Notes under the pieces: model-generated
Database searches by the model: none
Told to the model about the DNA's origin: nothing
What the model saw: only the letters and a program-made list of their open reading frames with translations
DNA from: Nyssa sinensis
Taxonomy: Eukaryota; Streptophyta; Magnoliopsida; Cornales; Nyssaceae
Assembly: GCA_008638375.1 (NCBI GenBank)
Contig: CM018038.1
Span: forward strand, 12,471,740 to 12,535,739
Direction of reading: 5' to 3'
Length of the DNA stretch: 64,000 nt
Shown: piece after piece, positions 1 to 11,906 of the stretch
Position numbering within the stretch: the stretch's first letter is position 1
How the letters are laid out: the number at the start of each line of letters is the position of its first letter
Position numbers and translations under genes: made by a program

Positions 1-1075
1 GTGAACCAACCGGTTCATTGTCCCTCAGAAAACCGGGATAAGATATCCCAGTTAACCTTAATTTGGCCCCTATCCGTATTCAGGTTAACCAATTTCCTGA
101 TTTTAATTTTTTATATCCGTATCCAAACAGGCCGAATTCAGTTTTTTAAATTAAAACATCCCAACATCAAAACGGTGCCGTCCTACTAAAGCCCGTTTGT
201 GCGACGAGTCGGGTCTCAACCCGAACCCGAAACTGACCTGAACTGTGTCCGGTACTGTTCATCGTCTTCCTCACGACGATGAACAGTAACCCTAGTTTCC
301 AGTTTTCTTTTCCTCGATTTTCGTAGAGTTCCCAACACCGATTCTCTCTACCATCCATCCCAAAACATTTCTGGATGTCAAGCCAATATTTTGGCATCGG
401 TTTTGAGCTTCGAATCCACGCATGGAGCTCGGTTTAGTCCGATTATTGTGGAGGACTGCAACTCAGTTGTGTGCCCTCATCTCTCAACCAAATCTCATGA
501 GGTTTGGTTCTTTGTGACCCTTGCATTAGGGGCTTCAAGTCCCTATTAACAAAGTCCAGTTTAAGAGCTGATTTTAGGGTCTGGGTTTCAAACCCGAGAC
601 CTACAACTTCGGTTTTGAGGGTCTTCCTATGTGTTTCCAGGTCACGGATTAGGCATTTTGGAATGCTAAAAGTGTCTAGATCGTGTTTAGATCATCAGGA
701 GTCAGTTTTCTGAGAGTGGAATCAGACCTGCTTGTTGAAGGTCTATTCATGGTGGATTTTTACGGTTTGGGTGTTTTCAAGCCCTATTCGACCCTCTTAG
801 TTAATTCATAACAGTCCCTAGGTCTCACAGTAGCTCTTACATGCAGTTTATATGGCCTCAAATGATTGAAACAGTAAGCAAAAAAGGAGAAAGGAAAATT
901 CTGGGTTTTTGGTTTTATACCTCAAATCTGATCCTCCTTCTCCTTGGGCTCAGTTCTGAGCTTTGGTAGTGCTGGCTCAGTTCCAGTCGTGTTACTCAGG
1001 TCAGTGTCTTCTCCTCCTTGATCCTTCAATGGTCACACCAATGCACACTCTTTGTGTATGTCCTCTCACTCTAAG

Positions 1076-1110
<35 letters not shown>

Positions 1111-1324
1111 GTTTACAGGATTATTGCCTGTCTGATTTCCCTCCAAATGTAGACTTGTAACATTAGATTTCTTGTTCAATACGTTTGATTTGTACAAGTT
1201 TTGGTTGGGAGAAGGTGTACTCGTGGGGTGAGAGGCATGGTGGTCTATAGGGCAAAGGGTGATGCTTGCTGATTGTGATGTATGCTTGGGGCAATTCAGT
1301 GTTATATACAATTAAGTTGTGTAT
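1..1324. other. Unassigned left flank
   Basis: No convincing gene is visible. Short open frames on both strands show no recognisable domain. The composition is less AT-rich than the spacers further right, and T-rich and C-rich patches resemble plant UTR or intron DNA, so part of an untranslated or intronic host sequence is possible but unproven. Confidence 0.4.
1079..1106. repeat. (CT)n microsatellite
   Basis: A run of about 14 perfect CT dinucleotides in otherwise unique sequence. Such tracts are common in plant 5' UTRs and promoters, but no downstream coding frame supports that here. Confidence 0.9.
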
Positions 1325-1475
1325 ATAGGCATAAAGGTGCTGGTGGCCACTTGGTTAAGTTTTTGGGTGAGATTTCTTTCCACTCAAAGGTCAAGGGTTC
1401 AATTCCCTTGCCCCCCCCCCCCCAAATTTGGCCATTTTTCCCACATTTTGGGCTAAGGCCCTGTTTGGTTGACAC
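1325..1475 (+). mobile_element. SINE-like tRNA-derived segment
   Basis: An A-box-like motif (TGGCCACTTGG, near 1345) is followed about 45 bases later by a good B-box (GGGTTCAATTCCC, near 1395), the spacing of a RNA polymerase III internal promoter in tRNA-derived plant SINEs. A 13-base C tract (1411-1423) follows directly. No acceptor stem can be paired, so it is not a functional tRNA gene. The 3' end and target duplications are not clear. The SINE call rests only on box spacing and sequence. Confidence 0.4.
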
Positions 1476-1837
1476 CAAATTCTGTTTTGGCTATTTCTGT
1501 GATATCTCCTTATTCGGAGCTCCGTTTTCGACGCGGTTTGTTCCGAGAGTTTCGTATTTCAGTTACCTTCAGTGTCAGAGGTTCCGTGTCATTTATCATT
1601 TATTTCAGATTTTCGTAGTTAGCTAATTCGAGTTCCATCAGTGTTAAAATGGCATTATTTCACCTAATTAATTAATAATTAGGTTCAGGCATTGTACCTT
1701 ATTCTGAGACATGTTTAATTATTTTTGGTCTATCGTGACCGTCGAGATTATGATTAATTCCCTTAATCATTTCTTAAATCGGTACTGACTAATAATTAAT
1801 AAATTAATTATTAATTAAACAAGGTCGGGGTGTTACA
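1476..1837 (-). mobile_element. Partial minus-strand LTR (element J)
   Basis: Read on the minus strand from 1837, the sequence begins TGTAACACCCCGACC, a typical start for long plant gypsy LTRs, then runs through AT-rich blocks of TTAATTAAT type. It abuts the gag of element A exactly at 1837/1838, which suggests that J inserted into A or that the two were joined by deletion. The other LTR end was not found, so the left limit is arbitrary. Confidence 0.35.
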
Positions 1838-3310
1838 ACAGTACTTGGTCTGATCTCGGAGATTTGGATCCCCTCTTAGCGGTTCTGGCCACCTTAGATT
1901 CTCCCTAGATCGGACCTGCCGAAGTATTTGATTCAGAGAGGTGTTCAACGGAGTGAAGCTGGTGAATCCCCTAGGGTCAGCTTTGAATGAGGTTCTGGGC
2001 ACCCCTCTCTTTTCTGGGCTTCAGTCCCTTTTTTTGGCCGTATTCAATTCCCTCTTTTGATCATCCTTCTTTTTGCCGTCCTTCTTCATGTCATCCTTCT
2101 GAGCTTGCTCCTTAGACTTCTAGGAGGTATTTTTTGCTTCTTCCAAGTTTATGTACTTCCTGGCCCTATCCATAAGGGCTGCTATGTCTGTAGGAGGGCT
2201 CTTCGTCAAGGAGTCCTTGAAACCTCCTTTGGCAAGGCCAGAGGTCAGAGCAGCCACCAGGAAGCCTGAACTGCAGTCTGTAATCTCAGTGAGCTCGGTA
2301 TTGAAACGTGTAATGTACTCTCTGAGGGACTCCTCTTTGGTTTGTTTTATATTCAACAAGAACTCTAGACCCCTCCTCAGCCTTCTACTAGTCATGAACC
2401 TGTCAAGGAATCGCCTTTCGAGCTCGTAGAAACTGGTAACTGAGTTCTGTGGAAGGTGGTGAAACCACTTCAGAGCTGTGCCAGTGAGGCTGGTTATAAA
2501 GGTGCGGCACATAAAGGCGTCTGAAGCCCCATGTAAGGCTATAGTGCGCTGGTAATGGGAAAGGTGGTCCCCAGGGTCCCCAGTCCCGTTATAAGGAGTG
2601 AATTTCAGGACTATGAACTTCTTGGGCCTCTCCTCTGCCATTATGGTAGGGGTGAACGGTGTGGCTAACCTTCCGAGCAGCCTTGCTAGCTCATCCTGCT
2701 TTGGAGGGACTTGGACTCCCCTCATAGCAATGATGCAGTCCATAGATTTCGCAACTTCTTCAGCTCCTTGTGGGGCCCTAGGCAGGATCGGTTACTGCAA
2801 GTCAAGCCTTGTGGCTTCAGGGCCTGTATGGACTGGATAATCCCGACCCATGGCTGGGGAATTGTTTTGATCCTCATGACTTATAGGTACAGGAGCCACT
2901 TGAGGTTGAGACTCTTGTGGTGCTGGATTCACTCCCGAAGCCCCAGGGGTTGGAGCCCTAGTGGTGCTTCGATAATGAACTTTTGGAATGAAGGTTGGTA
3001 TCCCTCTGCCTGCGGCTGCCGATGGCTGGGGATCTCCGTGAATGTGAGCAGTAGCAGGAGGTCGCGTCTCCTGAGTAGTCGTGTTGACAAGCGGATTTTG
3101 AGGATTAGCTCCATGACTCTAAGTGAGCATTGCCAAGGTTCTAGACATGGCTAGAAGTTTCTCTTGCATCAACTGATTCTATCGCTTGACTTGATCAAAC
3201 TCTTGTCGTACGGGATCGGTGGTTCGTCCTCTTCCCCATCCGACTAGCGACCGGGGTTGAGGGTCTTGAGGATTTTGAGCGTTCTTCCTCGGGCGGAGAT
3301 TGGGAGCCAT
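1838..3310 (-). pseudogene. gag: gag of gypsy A, truncated
   Basis: Structural capsid/nucleocapsid polyprotein of a Tat-like gypsy element. The start at 3310 (MAPNLRPRKNAQNP) matches the gag starts of B and C. An early stop interrupts the N-terminal region near residue 45. The capsid core is open for about 207 codons at 2120-2743, with the conserved blocks GTALKWFHHLP, SFYELERRFLDRF and LREYITRFN typical of the retrotransposon gag domain. Further left, low-similarity reading continues to 1838, where the sequence ends before the zinc knuckle seen in C. This copy is less damaged in the capsid region than that of B. Confidence 0.85.
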
Positions 3311-3369
3311 AATCCTTCAGTAAAAATGAGAATGATTTTTTGTGTAAGTAGAGCACTTGGTGATTGTCA

Positions 3370-3390
3370 TTCCCACAGATGGCACCAAAC
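3370..3390 (-). other. Primer binding site of gypsy A
   Basis: Immediately inside the LTR the minus strand reads TTTGGTGCCATCTGTGG, matching the TTTGGCGCC sites of B and C apart from one change. It is not the initiator-Met tRNA site; I cannot assign the priming tRNA with certainty. Confidence 0.7.
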
Positions 3391-3948
3391 TGATGCTGCA
3401 CTTTTTGGCTCTCGTGAGGGCTACTTTGGATTCTGTACTCCGCTACCTGAGGAACGCTCAAAAGACGATCAGAGGACCACCGAATTGGCTCCGGCAATAG
3501 CCGCTCCGATACTTAAGTTAATAAAATTGAATTGAAAGACTATGATGTAAGCCAAAAAATGAGCATGAAAATAATAGCGTACGTTAGGGTTTAATTTATA
3601 AACTTTGTGAATCCTAAGTTGGTTAGGATTTGGAGCCATGAATGTAGGGATTTGATCATTGGAGAATGGCAGTTACCATGTTGGACATTGTATTTGAGAG
3701 ATATCCGTGAGTGATAGTTTCTTTGTAGAAGACTGTTTTTTTATACTCTGCTCGGTAGGGCGCTAAGGCGGTGATGAGTTCTGAACTATGGGGAATGCTC
3801 TGGAGGTAGGCATACAGACTTGAGAGTTCTGGAGGGTAGGAGCATAAACCTGTTCTGAATATTTAGTCTATTCTGCATGGCCAAGTTATCGCTGATCTGC
3901 AAGTACACGCGTCACCTGGAGATTAATTGGTTACTTTGTGGTATATCA
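3391..3948 (-). repeat. 5' LTR of gypsy A
   Basis: 558-bp LTR read on the minus strand, from TGATATACCAC at 3948 to GTGCAGCATCA at 3391. Both termini are identical or nearly so to those of element C. It contains a TATAAATT-like motif about 190 bases before its 3' end. Confidence 0.9.
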
Positions 3949-4345
3949 GAAATATTGTTGACTGTGCTTTCGTCCGGCCTTGCTTATACTTCTGGTTGCT
4001 TTATGGTTGTGAACTGGATGATAAAAATTTTGAATTTAGGCGTGTAGAATTGGGCGTTGGTCTATCCTTTTGGCTTTTGCTGAGAAGGAATTGGTCCATC
4101 TTGTTAGTGCTATACTGACTTAACGAGGACTCCATGCCACTACATTCCACCCCTTTTTATACTTTCTTTCTTTAGTGATCTTTTCTGTGTTCTTTCATTC
4201 AGATTAGGAATTTTTGTAGTTTATTGAAGATGGTGATGTTTCTATCACCATAAGCTACTCCCACTAGACTACTGGTTTTTATTGACTTAAATCACACTTC
4301 ATTGGTAAACCAATAGTAAGTTTTAGTATTTATTTTAAAAAATTA
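3949..4345. other. Spacer without recognised features
   Basis: AT-rich plant DNA between the LTR of A and the MITE. No coding frame, RNA gene or repeat is recognised. Confidence 0.5.
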
Positions 4346-4622
4346 GGTAATACTATTTTAAGCTCGAACACATGTGAGACAAGATATTTAATCACTGGAT
4401 GGACTCGGGATTGAGTTTTCATTTATTCCAATTACTATCTCTAGTTTTTAAGTCATTCAATAGTTAAAACACCCTGTCTCATATAATATAGAGTATTTTA
4501 ATCTTTGAATGATCTCGAAATTATTGATAAAGTGATTGAAATAAATGAAAATTCAATCATGAGACCATCCAATAATTAATATACCATATCTTATATGAGT
4601 TCAAGCTTATAGAACCATTACC
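4346..4622. mobile_element. Palindromic (foldback) MITE
   Basis: A 277-bp imperfect palindrome. The left end GGTAATACTATTTTAAGCTC pairs with the right end, which on the other strand reads GGTAATGGTTCTATAAGCTT, and similarity between the arms continues inward for some 85 bases. TTA flanks it on both sides (4343-4345 and 4623-4625), fitting the 3-bp target duplications of PIF/Harbinger-type MITEs. There is no coding capacity. The superfamily assignment is inferred from the TTA alone. Confidence 0.65.
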
Positions 4623-5601
4623 TTAATCTACCATCTTTATCCACTGTGCCTGCCTTTCTCCATTTCTAAGTTTTATCTTTGTTTTTTATTTTTTATTTTT
4701 TTTGGGGTGGGTTGATCGAATCCAAGCAGTCCACCAGTTGTGTCTTTGTTTTGAATATATTACAATTAAATTTTTTGTTAGTTTGAGAAACTTTTCTTTT
4801 TTAATTTTTTTTTTTTTTTTTACATTTTTCCTTTTTTCGTTAACAAAATCCAACTTGCGGATTAATGTAACATCAGTTGAACAATTTGAACATGGAGAAT
4901 AATTTGTATAACAGAAGTATACTCATTACTTGTGTTTAAGAGTTATTAAAAATTTATTATATATAGCATAACTTCATGAACATGTTACAAATCATTAACA
5001 AAGAGCTTAAGTTACATTGAGACCAGTGGCGGAGACAACGGGCCCAAAGAAAGTTAGAAATTTTATATTTAACCTCTTTTTTCTATTAAAAAAATTAGAA
5101 ATTAGAAATTGTCTTTCCCAAATTTTAATTTTTTTATAAGAGATTCATTGAAATTTTAATTTTAATTTTTTTTTCCGTCTTTATTAACGATCTAAATCCG
5201 CTACTGATTGAGACTTAGGCTTACCAAGAATGCAAGTTCTCACAGCATGTTTGCACTTTTATTTTGACCAATATTCAACCCACTTAAAAGAAAGTATTCT
5301 AGACCACTTGAGGTTATTTTACATGCAATTTCCCCCTTAATTCATATTTATACTTTTCAAAATTTATTCAAAAAATAATAATAATAATTAACCTACTGAC
5401 ATTCCTACTTGGGTGTGAAATTAGGGTCTATTTCAACATTGAATGGTTCAGTTAAGGAACTTATGACAAAACTCAAGTAATGGAGTTTTGAAATCAGTCA
5501 TAATTGGAGAGAAGCAAATTACTGTGACCACCACCTCACTAAGGATTCAGGAATTATACCAGTCACAGAGAAAAAACCCTCCCTCCTCCCTCCCCTCTCC
5601 C

Positions 5602-5604
<3 letters not shown>

Positions 5605-5632
<28 letters not shown>
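5605..5632. repeat. (TA)n microsatellite
   Basis: About 14 TA repeats following a C/T-rich stretch. Confidence 0.9.
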
Positions 5633-5635
<3 letters not shown>

Positions 5636-6029
5636 ATGCTATTCAGGAGTTAAAACTATGACCTCCTTTAAAGGAGAATCATGAGATATATAGCACACAA
5701 GTTACATTCCTTTGGGCAAACTAAATGGTCCATTTAGTCCTCAAGTGAATCCATTCAACATTAAATTGTCATGCACTTTGAATGTGAAGATTCTATGTTG
5801 AATGTTTTCGCTTAAGAAAATAATAATCAGATCACAAAATAACATTTCAAATCATAAATTATTGTCATTACAAACAAAAAAGAAAAATAGAAAAAAAAAA
5901 CCTAAAAACCAACTGCATAAGAAGAGTAAAATTTTGAATTATTGTCAACTTTTCATCAAAATGTTACAATTCAGATAGTGAATGGGGCCACTTTCAACAT
6001 TCATTTTCCATAGCTTCCTTAACAGCTCT

Positions 6030-6064
6030 GCATTTGCATTTGCATTTGCATTTGCATTTGCATT
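6030..6064. repeat. (CATTTG)n hexamer repeat
   Basis: Nearly six perfect tandem copies of CATTTG. Confidence 0.9.
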
Positions 6065-6944
6065 GGGCAACACTTCTGTTTTCTTCTTTTTCCTTCCATA
6101 AAAACTTTCATCCATTAGAATGCATGTTTCAATAAATATTTGTCATTTCCTCTTTGGCTAGTCAAAGTCATCTCAATTGGATCAAGATCTTCTTCATATT
6201 TTTTTCTCAATTTTTTTCATTATGGTCTTAGATGCATGTAATATTATACATTTGCTATTAAATAATTAAATAATAAATGATGTTGCATATCCAATATACC
6301 TTAAAGAAAAGAAAATTCAAGAAGCATTGAAGAGGAGTTATTCATATCCATCTCAATCCTTGTTTAAAACTGTTGGAAAATAATGGGTTTGAGCATTATA
6401 ATTAGCTAACTTTGAGCTAAAATTAAAGTGAGTCCCACAAATTAATTTTAGTGGGTCCACATGGGAATGTGTTCTCCTTCATGAGAAGATGAAGATTATA
6501 TATTGGTTTGCTCAAAACCATTAAGGAGTAAATAAGAAATTTCCTCCAAACATCACCACTCGGAAATGGTAACAAAAGCTTGAAGCTTGTACAAAAAGCT
6601 TGTGTCCCACATAGGATGGGTACAAGGCTTTGTCCCACATAGGATAGGTGCAAGGCCTTTTATTAGTATATATACACCTACCTTGGAGTGGGGTTTGGGC
6701 CCCAAGGGGCACCCCAATTTTGTGGAAGGGGGAGGACTTAGCACATGCTAGGTTCACCACACGCGCGCGCGTGCACGCTTCCCCGAATCGGGCCGAGCTA
6801 GGGCTCAGGCTTGGGTTTGGGCTTGGGCTTGGGCTTGCTGTATATATATCTTTTTAGAGAAAATTTATTTAAAATTTTTCAAACCAGAAACACAGTCATT
6901 TTAAACATGCGTTTAAGTTACCATTCGGATTCCGAAATGCTGTC

Positions 6945-7050
6945 GTTTTGCGACGTGCGTATGGTTACTGTTGGGAGTCCAAAACGCAATCATTTTGCGA
7001 CATGCGTATGGTTACCGTTGGGAGTCCAAAACGCCGTCGTTCTGCGATCG
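6945..7050 (+). repeat. 47-bp tandem repeat in Copia-1 LTR
   Basis: Two full copies and a partial third of a 47-bp unit containing TTTTGCGACATGCGTATGG and GGGAGTCCAAAACG. The position in U3, upstream of the TATA-like motif, fits an enhancer-type repeat, but function is inference. Confidence 0.8.
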
Positions 7051-7482
7051 CGTTGGTTTGACTGAACAATCATCTTTTTCTATGGTTGCACCTGTGTCTG
7101 TTTGCCATGAACAAACACAACTGAACCTTCATGACTATACCAAACAATCATGAAGAAGCCTATAAATACCGGACCTTCATTGCATTCCAATTTCAAAATA
7201 TTGCATTCTCTCTCTCTGCATAAGTCAAGTTCAAGTGTTGATATATAGTTGTGTTCGTAGGGTTCTAAAGATTGAAGTGCTGCATCTTTAAAACCGAAAT
7301 CCGTTCTATTTTGGGAGACGATTGCTCATCACCTTGAGCACCGAGAGGAAGCAAATTCGTCTTAAGGAAATTGTGAATTTTACAAGGCTCGGATTTTCAT
7401 TCTATTCAAACTCAATTACATTGAGTTTCTGTTCAAGTTAATTACTGTTGTTTTATTTATTCTGTTTAATTTCTTGTAACAG

Positions 7483-7483
<1 letters not shown>

Positions 7484-7515
<32 letters not shown>

Positions 7516-7569
7516 TTCAGGCTTACAATCTTAAGACGAATTTGTTATTTTGCCTGTTATAATATACTG

Positions 7570-7603
<34 letters not shown>

Positions 7604-7682
7604 TACTGATATATATAGTACTGTTTATTATATATATATATATATATACAGTACTGGTAAACTATATATATATATATATAAA
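7484..7682. repeat. Cluster of (TA)n tracts in Copia-1 leader
   Basis: Four TA runs (about 7484-7511, 7571-7601, 7631-7648 and 7663-7680), separated by short CAGTACTG-like palindromic motifs. Confidence 0.9.
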
Positions 7683-7977
7683 TATATAGTACTGTTTTAT
7701 TTCTGTTTATATATACTGTTTCAATTTGGTTCACTGTTTTTGTTAAACATTGAATCTGTTTCATTTAAACTGTTCACTGTTTTTTTTTTGTTAAACATTG
7801 TTTATTAAAATATTCACTGTTTTATAAAACATTGAATATGTTTTTATAAACGTCTCTGTTTTATAAATTCAGTTCTATTTAGTGGATTCTGTTCTACTTA
7901 TTAAGTTCTGTTTAATAGATTTTTGTTTAATAAATCTTGTATAATTGAGACAAAACTTTCTGTTTTTGTAACAGAAA

Positions 7978-9588
7978 TGGCCTCTACAAGTAATGCACCC
8001 ACCATGAATGTGTCTCATGGAGAGAAGCCCGAAAAGTTCAATGGAATAGATTTCAAACGTTGGCAACAGAAGATGATCTTCTTTCTCACAACCTTAAATT
8101 TGGCAAGGTTCCTTTATGAAGATTCTCCTATACTTGCTGAAAGAGAAACTGACAAGGAAAAAGTGGCTGCTATTGATGCATGGAAACATGCAGATTTCTT
8201 ATGTAGAAATTATGTGTTGAATGGATTGGATAATACATTATATAATGTATATTATTCAATCAAAACAACAAAGCAACTATAGGAATCTTTGGACAAGAAA
8301 TACAAAACTGAATATGCTGGCATGAAGAAATTCATAGTTGGCAAATTTCTTGACTACAAGATGTTAGACCATAAAAAAAGTGATAAGCCAAGTTCAAGAT
8401 CTACAAGTGATCCTCCATGACATCCATGCTGAAGGAATGTCTCTAAGTGACTCATTTCAAGTGGCTGCTGTGATTGAGAAACTGCCACCATCATGGAAAG
8501 ACTTTAAGAATTATCTCAAGCACAAATGCAAAGAGATGAATCTTGAAGAGTTGATAGTGAGACTACGAATTGAAGAAGACAACTGAGGATCTGAAAAGAA
8601 GAATGAAAATCATTCAATGGGGGCTAAGGCAAATGTTGTTGAACAAGGCTCAAAAAATAAAAGGAAGTGTGAAGGAGAGGGTCCTTCTCAAGTTTCTAAG
8701 AAGTTCAAAGGGAAATGCTACAATTGTGGTAAGCAAGGACATCGTTCAAAGGACTGTCACAAACCTAAGAACTCAAGGAAACCAAATGCTCAAGCAAACA
8801 TGACAGAATGTGACAGGCTTTCAGTTGATGTTGGTGAGATGAATCTTTCTGCTGTTGTATCCGAATGTAACTTCATGGGAAACACCAAGGAATGGTGGGT
8901 AGACACTAGGGCTACACGCCACATTTACTCAAACAAATGGATGTTCTCTACCTATAAACCTGTTGAGCATGAAGAACAACTCTTCATGGGTAATTCTTCG
9001 AGTTCCAAAGTTGAAGGACGTGGAAAGGTGATACTGAAAATGACATCTGGCAAAGAACTTACTCTCAACAATGTTCTTCATGTGCCTGACATTCGCAAAA
9101 ACTTAGTTTCTGGATCATTGCTTAGCAAGAATGGCTTCAAATTAGTCTTTGTGTTTGACAAATTTGTGCTCACTAAGAATGAGATGTTTGTGGGAAAGGG
9201 TTATTTGAGTAAGGGGCTGTTTAAGATGAATGTTATGACTATTATACCAAAATCTATTAATAATAATAATGCTTCTTCTACTTACTTGTTTGAGTCTTCA
9301 ACTATTTGGCATGCTAGATTAGGACATGTTAATTATGATAATTTACATAGATTAATTAACTTAGAATTTTTGCCTAAATTTGATATTAATCCTCATCACA
9401 AATGTGAAACTTGTGTGGAATCCAAATTGACAAGATTACCCTTCCATTATGTTGGAGGAAGTACTGAACCTCTAGATTTAATTCATAGTGATATCTGTGA
9501 CTTAAAGTTTGTGCAAACTAGAAGGGGAAAAAGTATTTTATTACTTTTATTGATGATTGCACTAGATACTGTTATGTGTATTTGCTAA
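7978..9588 (+). pseudogene. gag: Copia-1 gag and protease
   Basis: Starts at the ATG at 7978 (MASTSNAPTMNV). The N-terminal half is a UBN2-type copia gag (KFNGIDFKRWQQKM). A TAG at 8281 and a frameshift near 8375 break it. The zinc knuckle [14 protein letters not shown] (8716-8756) is intact. The aspartic protease follows, but its active-site triad reads DTR ([11 protein letters not shown], near 8902) instead of DTG, so it should be inactive. The GAG-pre-integrase domain with a HHCC zinc site (HARLGH to CETC) runs to about 9420. The frame is lost near 9530, inside integrase. Confidence 0.9.
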
Positions 9589-11906
9589 GAAGCAAAGATG
9601 AGGCTATAGAAATGTTCAAACATTATAAGAATGAAGTTGAAAATCAACTTAGTAAAAAGATCAAGGCAATAAAAAGTGATAGAGGTGGTGAATATGAATC
9701 ACTTTTTGAGGAGTTCTGTTCAGAACATGGAATTATTCACCAAACTACCGCTCTTTATTCACCTCAATCTAATGGTATTGCTGAACGCAAAAATCGAACA
9801 CTAAAAGAAATGATGAATGCTATGTTGTTAAGTTCTGGTTCACCCCTGAATTTGTGGGGGGAAGTTTTGCTTTCCGCTAATTATATTCTCAACAAGGTAC
9901 CTCATAAGAAAACTCATAAAACACCTTATGAATTATGGAAAGGACACAAACCTTGCTATAAATACTTAAGAGTGTGGGGGTGTCTAGGTAAAGTGGCAGT
10001 TCCTAAACCTAAAAAGGTTAAGATAGGACCAAAAACCATTGACTGTGTATTCATTGGTTATGCAAATAACAGTAGTGCATATCGATTTCTTGTTCATAAA
10101 TCTGAGATTCCTGATGTGCATGTTAATATAAATATTGAGTCAAGGGATGCTTCATTTTTTGAAAATGTATTTCCTTATAGCATGACACATGAATCAAGTT
10201 TACAGAAAAAGCCTCTAGAAGCTACAGTTAGTAATAATCATGAAAGTATAGACCAAAAGTCTATGATTGATGAACCTAGACGTAGTAAGAGAGCAAAGAA
10301 ATCAACGTCCTTTGGACCTGATTTTCTAACATATTTGTTGGAAAATGATCCTCAAACGTTCAAGGAAGCAATGTCCTCTTCCGAAACTTTATATTGGAAA
10401 GAAGCAATCAATAGTGAAATTGAATCCATCAAGCAAAATCATACATGGGAATTAGTGGATCTTCCACCTGGTTCTAAACCATTAGGATCCAAATGGATTT
10501 TTAAAAAGAAGATGAAAGTTGATGGGTCAATAGAGAAATATAAAGCAAGACTTGTTGTCAAAGGCTATAAGCAAAGGGAAGGATTAGATTATTTCGATAC
10601 TTACTCACCAGTTACTAGAATCACATCCATTCGGATGTTGATTGCGATAATAGCTTTAAATGGATTATAAATACATCAAATGGATGTAAAAACTGCTTTC
10701 TTAAATGGTGAGTTAGATGAAGAAGTATATATGGAACAACCCGAAGGGTTTATTGCTTCTGGACAAAAAAGGAAAGTATGCAAACTTGTCAAATCCCTCT
10801 ATGGATTAAAGCAAGCACCAAAACAATGGCATGAGAAATTTGACAATGTAATGATGTCAAATGGATTCAAGCTCAATGAGTGTGACAAATGTATATATGT
10901 CAAAACCACTCAAAAAGGATATGTCATCTTATGTCTTTACGTTGATGATATGCTAATTTTAGGTAGCACCATTGACATGATAAATGCTACAAAACAAATG
11001 TTATCTAGTAGATTTGATATGAAAGACTTAGGTGTCGCAGACACTATTCTAGGAATGAAAATTTCTAGAATGTCTGATGGACTTGTTTTATCTCAATCTC
11101 ATTACATTGATAAATTACTTAATAAGTTCAAAAAGTATAATGTAAATCCTGTGAAGACACCAGTGGATGTAAGTCTTCATCTTGCTAAAAATACTAGAAA
11201 AAGCATATCTCAATTAGAGTATTCTCGTACAATAGGCAGTTTAATGTATGTCATGAACTGCACTCGACCTAATATAGCATTTTCTGTGAGTAAGCTTAGT
11301 CGATTTACGAGTAATCCGGGAAACAATCACTGGAAAGCAATAATAAGACTTTTGGGATATTTAAAATATACCCAAAATTATGGATTGCACTACACGAGAT
11401 ATCCAGTTGTACTTGAAGGGTATAGTGATGCTAATTGGAACTCTAATTCAAAAGATACCAAATCCACAAGTGGATATGTTTTTACTCTAGGAAGTGCAGC
11501 CGTGTCTTGGAAATCCTCCAAACAAACATGTATTGCTAGATCTACAATGGAATCTGAATTCATTGCTTTAGATAAAGTTGGAGAAGAAGCAGAATGGCTT
11601 CATAATTTCTTAGAGGATATTCCAAATTGGTCAAGACCAATGCCCACTATTTGTATACATTGTGATAGTCAATCAGCAATTGGAAGGGCACAAAGTCATA
11701 TGTATAATGGTAAGTCACGACACATACGTCGAAGACATAATACCGTTAGACAATTGTTCTCAAATTGAATTATCACCATTGACTATGTAAGGTCAAAAGA
11801 TAATATTGCGGATCCACTTACGAAAGGCTTAACACGAGAGCAAGTGGAAAGTTCATCGAAGGGAATAGGTTTAAAGCCTATGTCTAAACAAGAGTTGTCA
11901 TAGTGG
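9538..11906 (+). pseudogene. pol: Copia-1 integrase, RT and RNase H
   Basis: After a one-base frameshift the integrase core continues. All three catalytic acidic positions can be seen: IHSDIC just before the shift, SDRGGEYES, and NGIAERKNRT. The RT has the copia block GSKWIFKKKMKVDGSIEKYK, then a stop at 10668, then [32 protein letters not shown] and the catalytic YVDDM near 10940. RNase H shows [20 protein letters not shown] and [11 protein letters not shown] stop at 11766 precedes the usual C-terminal ADPLTKGL block. The copy is well preserved, with only a few inactivating changes. Confidence 0.92.

Larger units (their letters stand above)
1838..3948 (-). mobile_element. Tat-like Ty3/gypsy A, 5' part only
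   Basis: On the minus strand this holds a complete 5' LTR (3391-3948), a primer binding site and gag, then stops abruptly at 1838. It belongs to the same family as elements B and C: LTR ends, primer site and gag start are collinear with both. Protease, pol and the 3' LTR are absent. The break coincides with the edge of LTR fragment J. Confidence 0.85.
4623..6370. other. AT-rich spacer
   Basis: Noncoding AT-rich DNA with homopolymer T tracts, a TA microsatellite and a short hexamer repeat. I looked for the missing N-terminal part of the receptor kinase found at 12483 and did not see it here. Confidence 0.6.
6371..7977 (+). repeat. Copia-1 5' LTR and leader
   Basis: The LTR start is clear at 6371, but its 3' end is not: no standard initiator-Met primer site is seen before gag. 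A promoter-like TATAAATACC lies near 7161. The region includes two copies of GTCCCACATAGGAT (6603-6650), a GGGCTT repeat near 6810-6838, a 47-bp repeat and several long TA tracts. AAATTCGTCTTAAG near 7352 reappears as its reverse complement near 7530. Confidence 0.7.

Noticed and set aside
1340..1412. Possible tRNA gene
   Set aside because: A and B boxes are present, but no acceptor or anticodon stem pairs; better explained as SINE-like.
2151..3154. Plus-strand open frames over element A
   Set aside because: They are shadows of the minus-strand gag, which has clear capsid motifs.
7570..7764. Tyr/Ile-rich minus-strand frame
   Set aside because: Translation of TA microsatellites.
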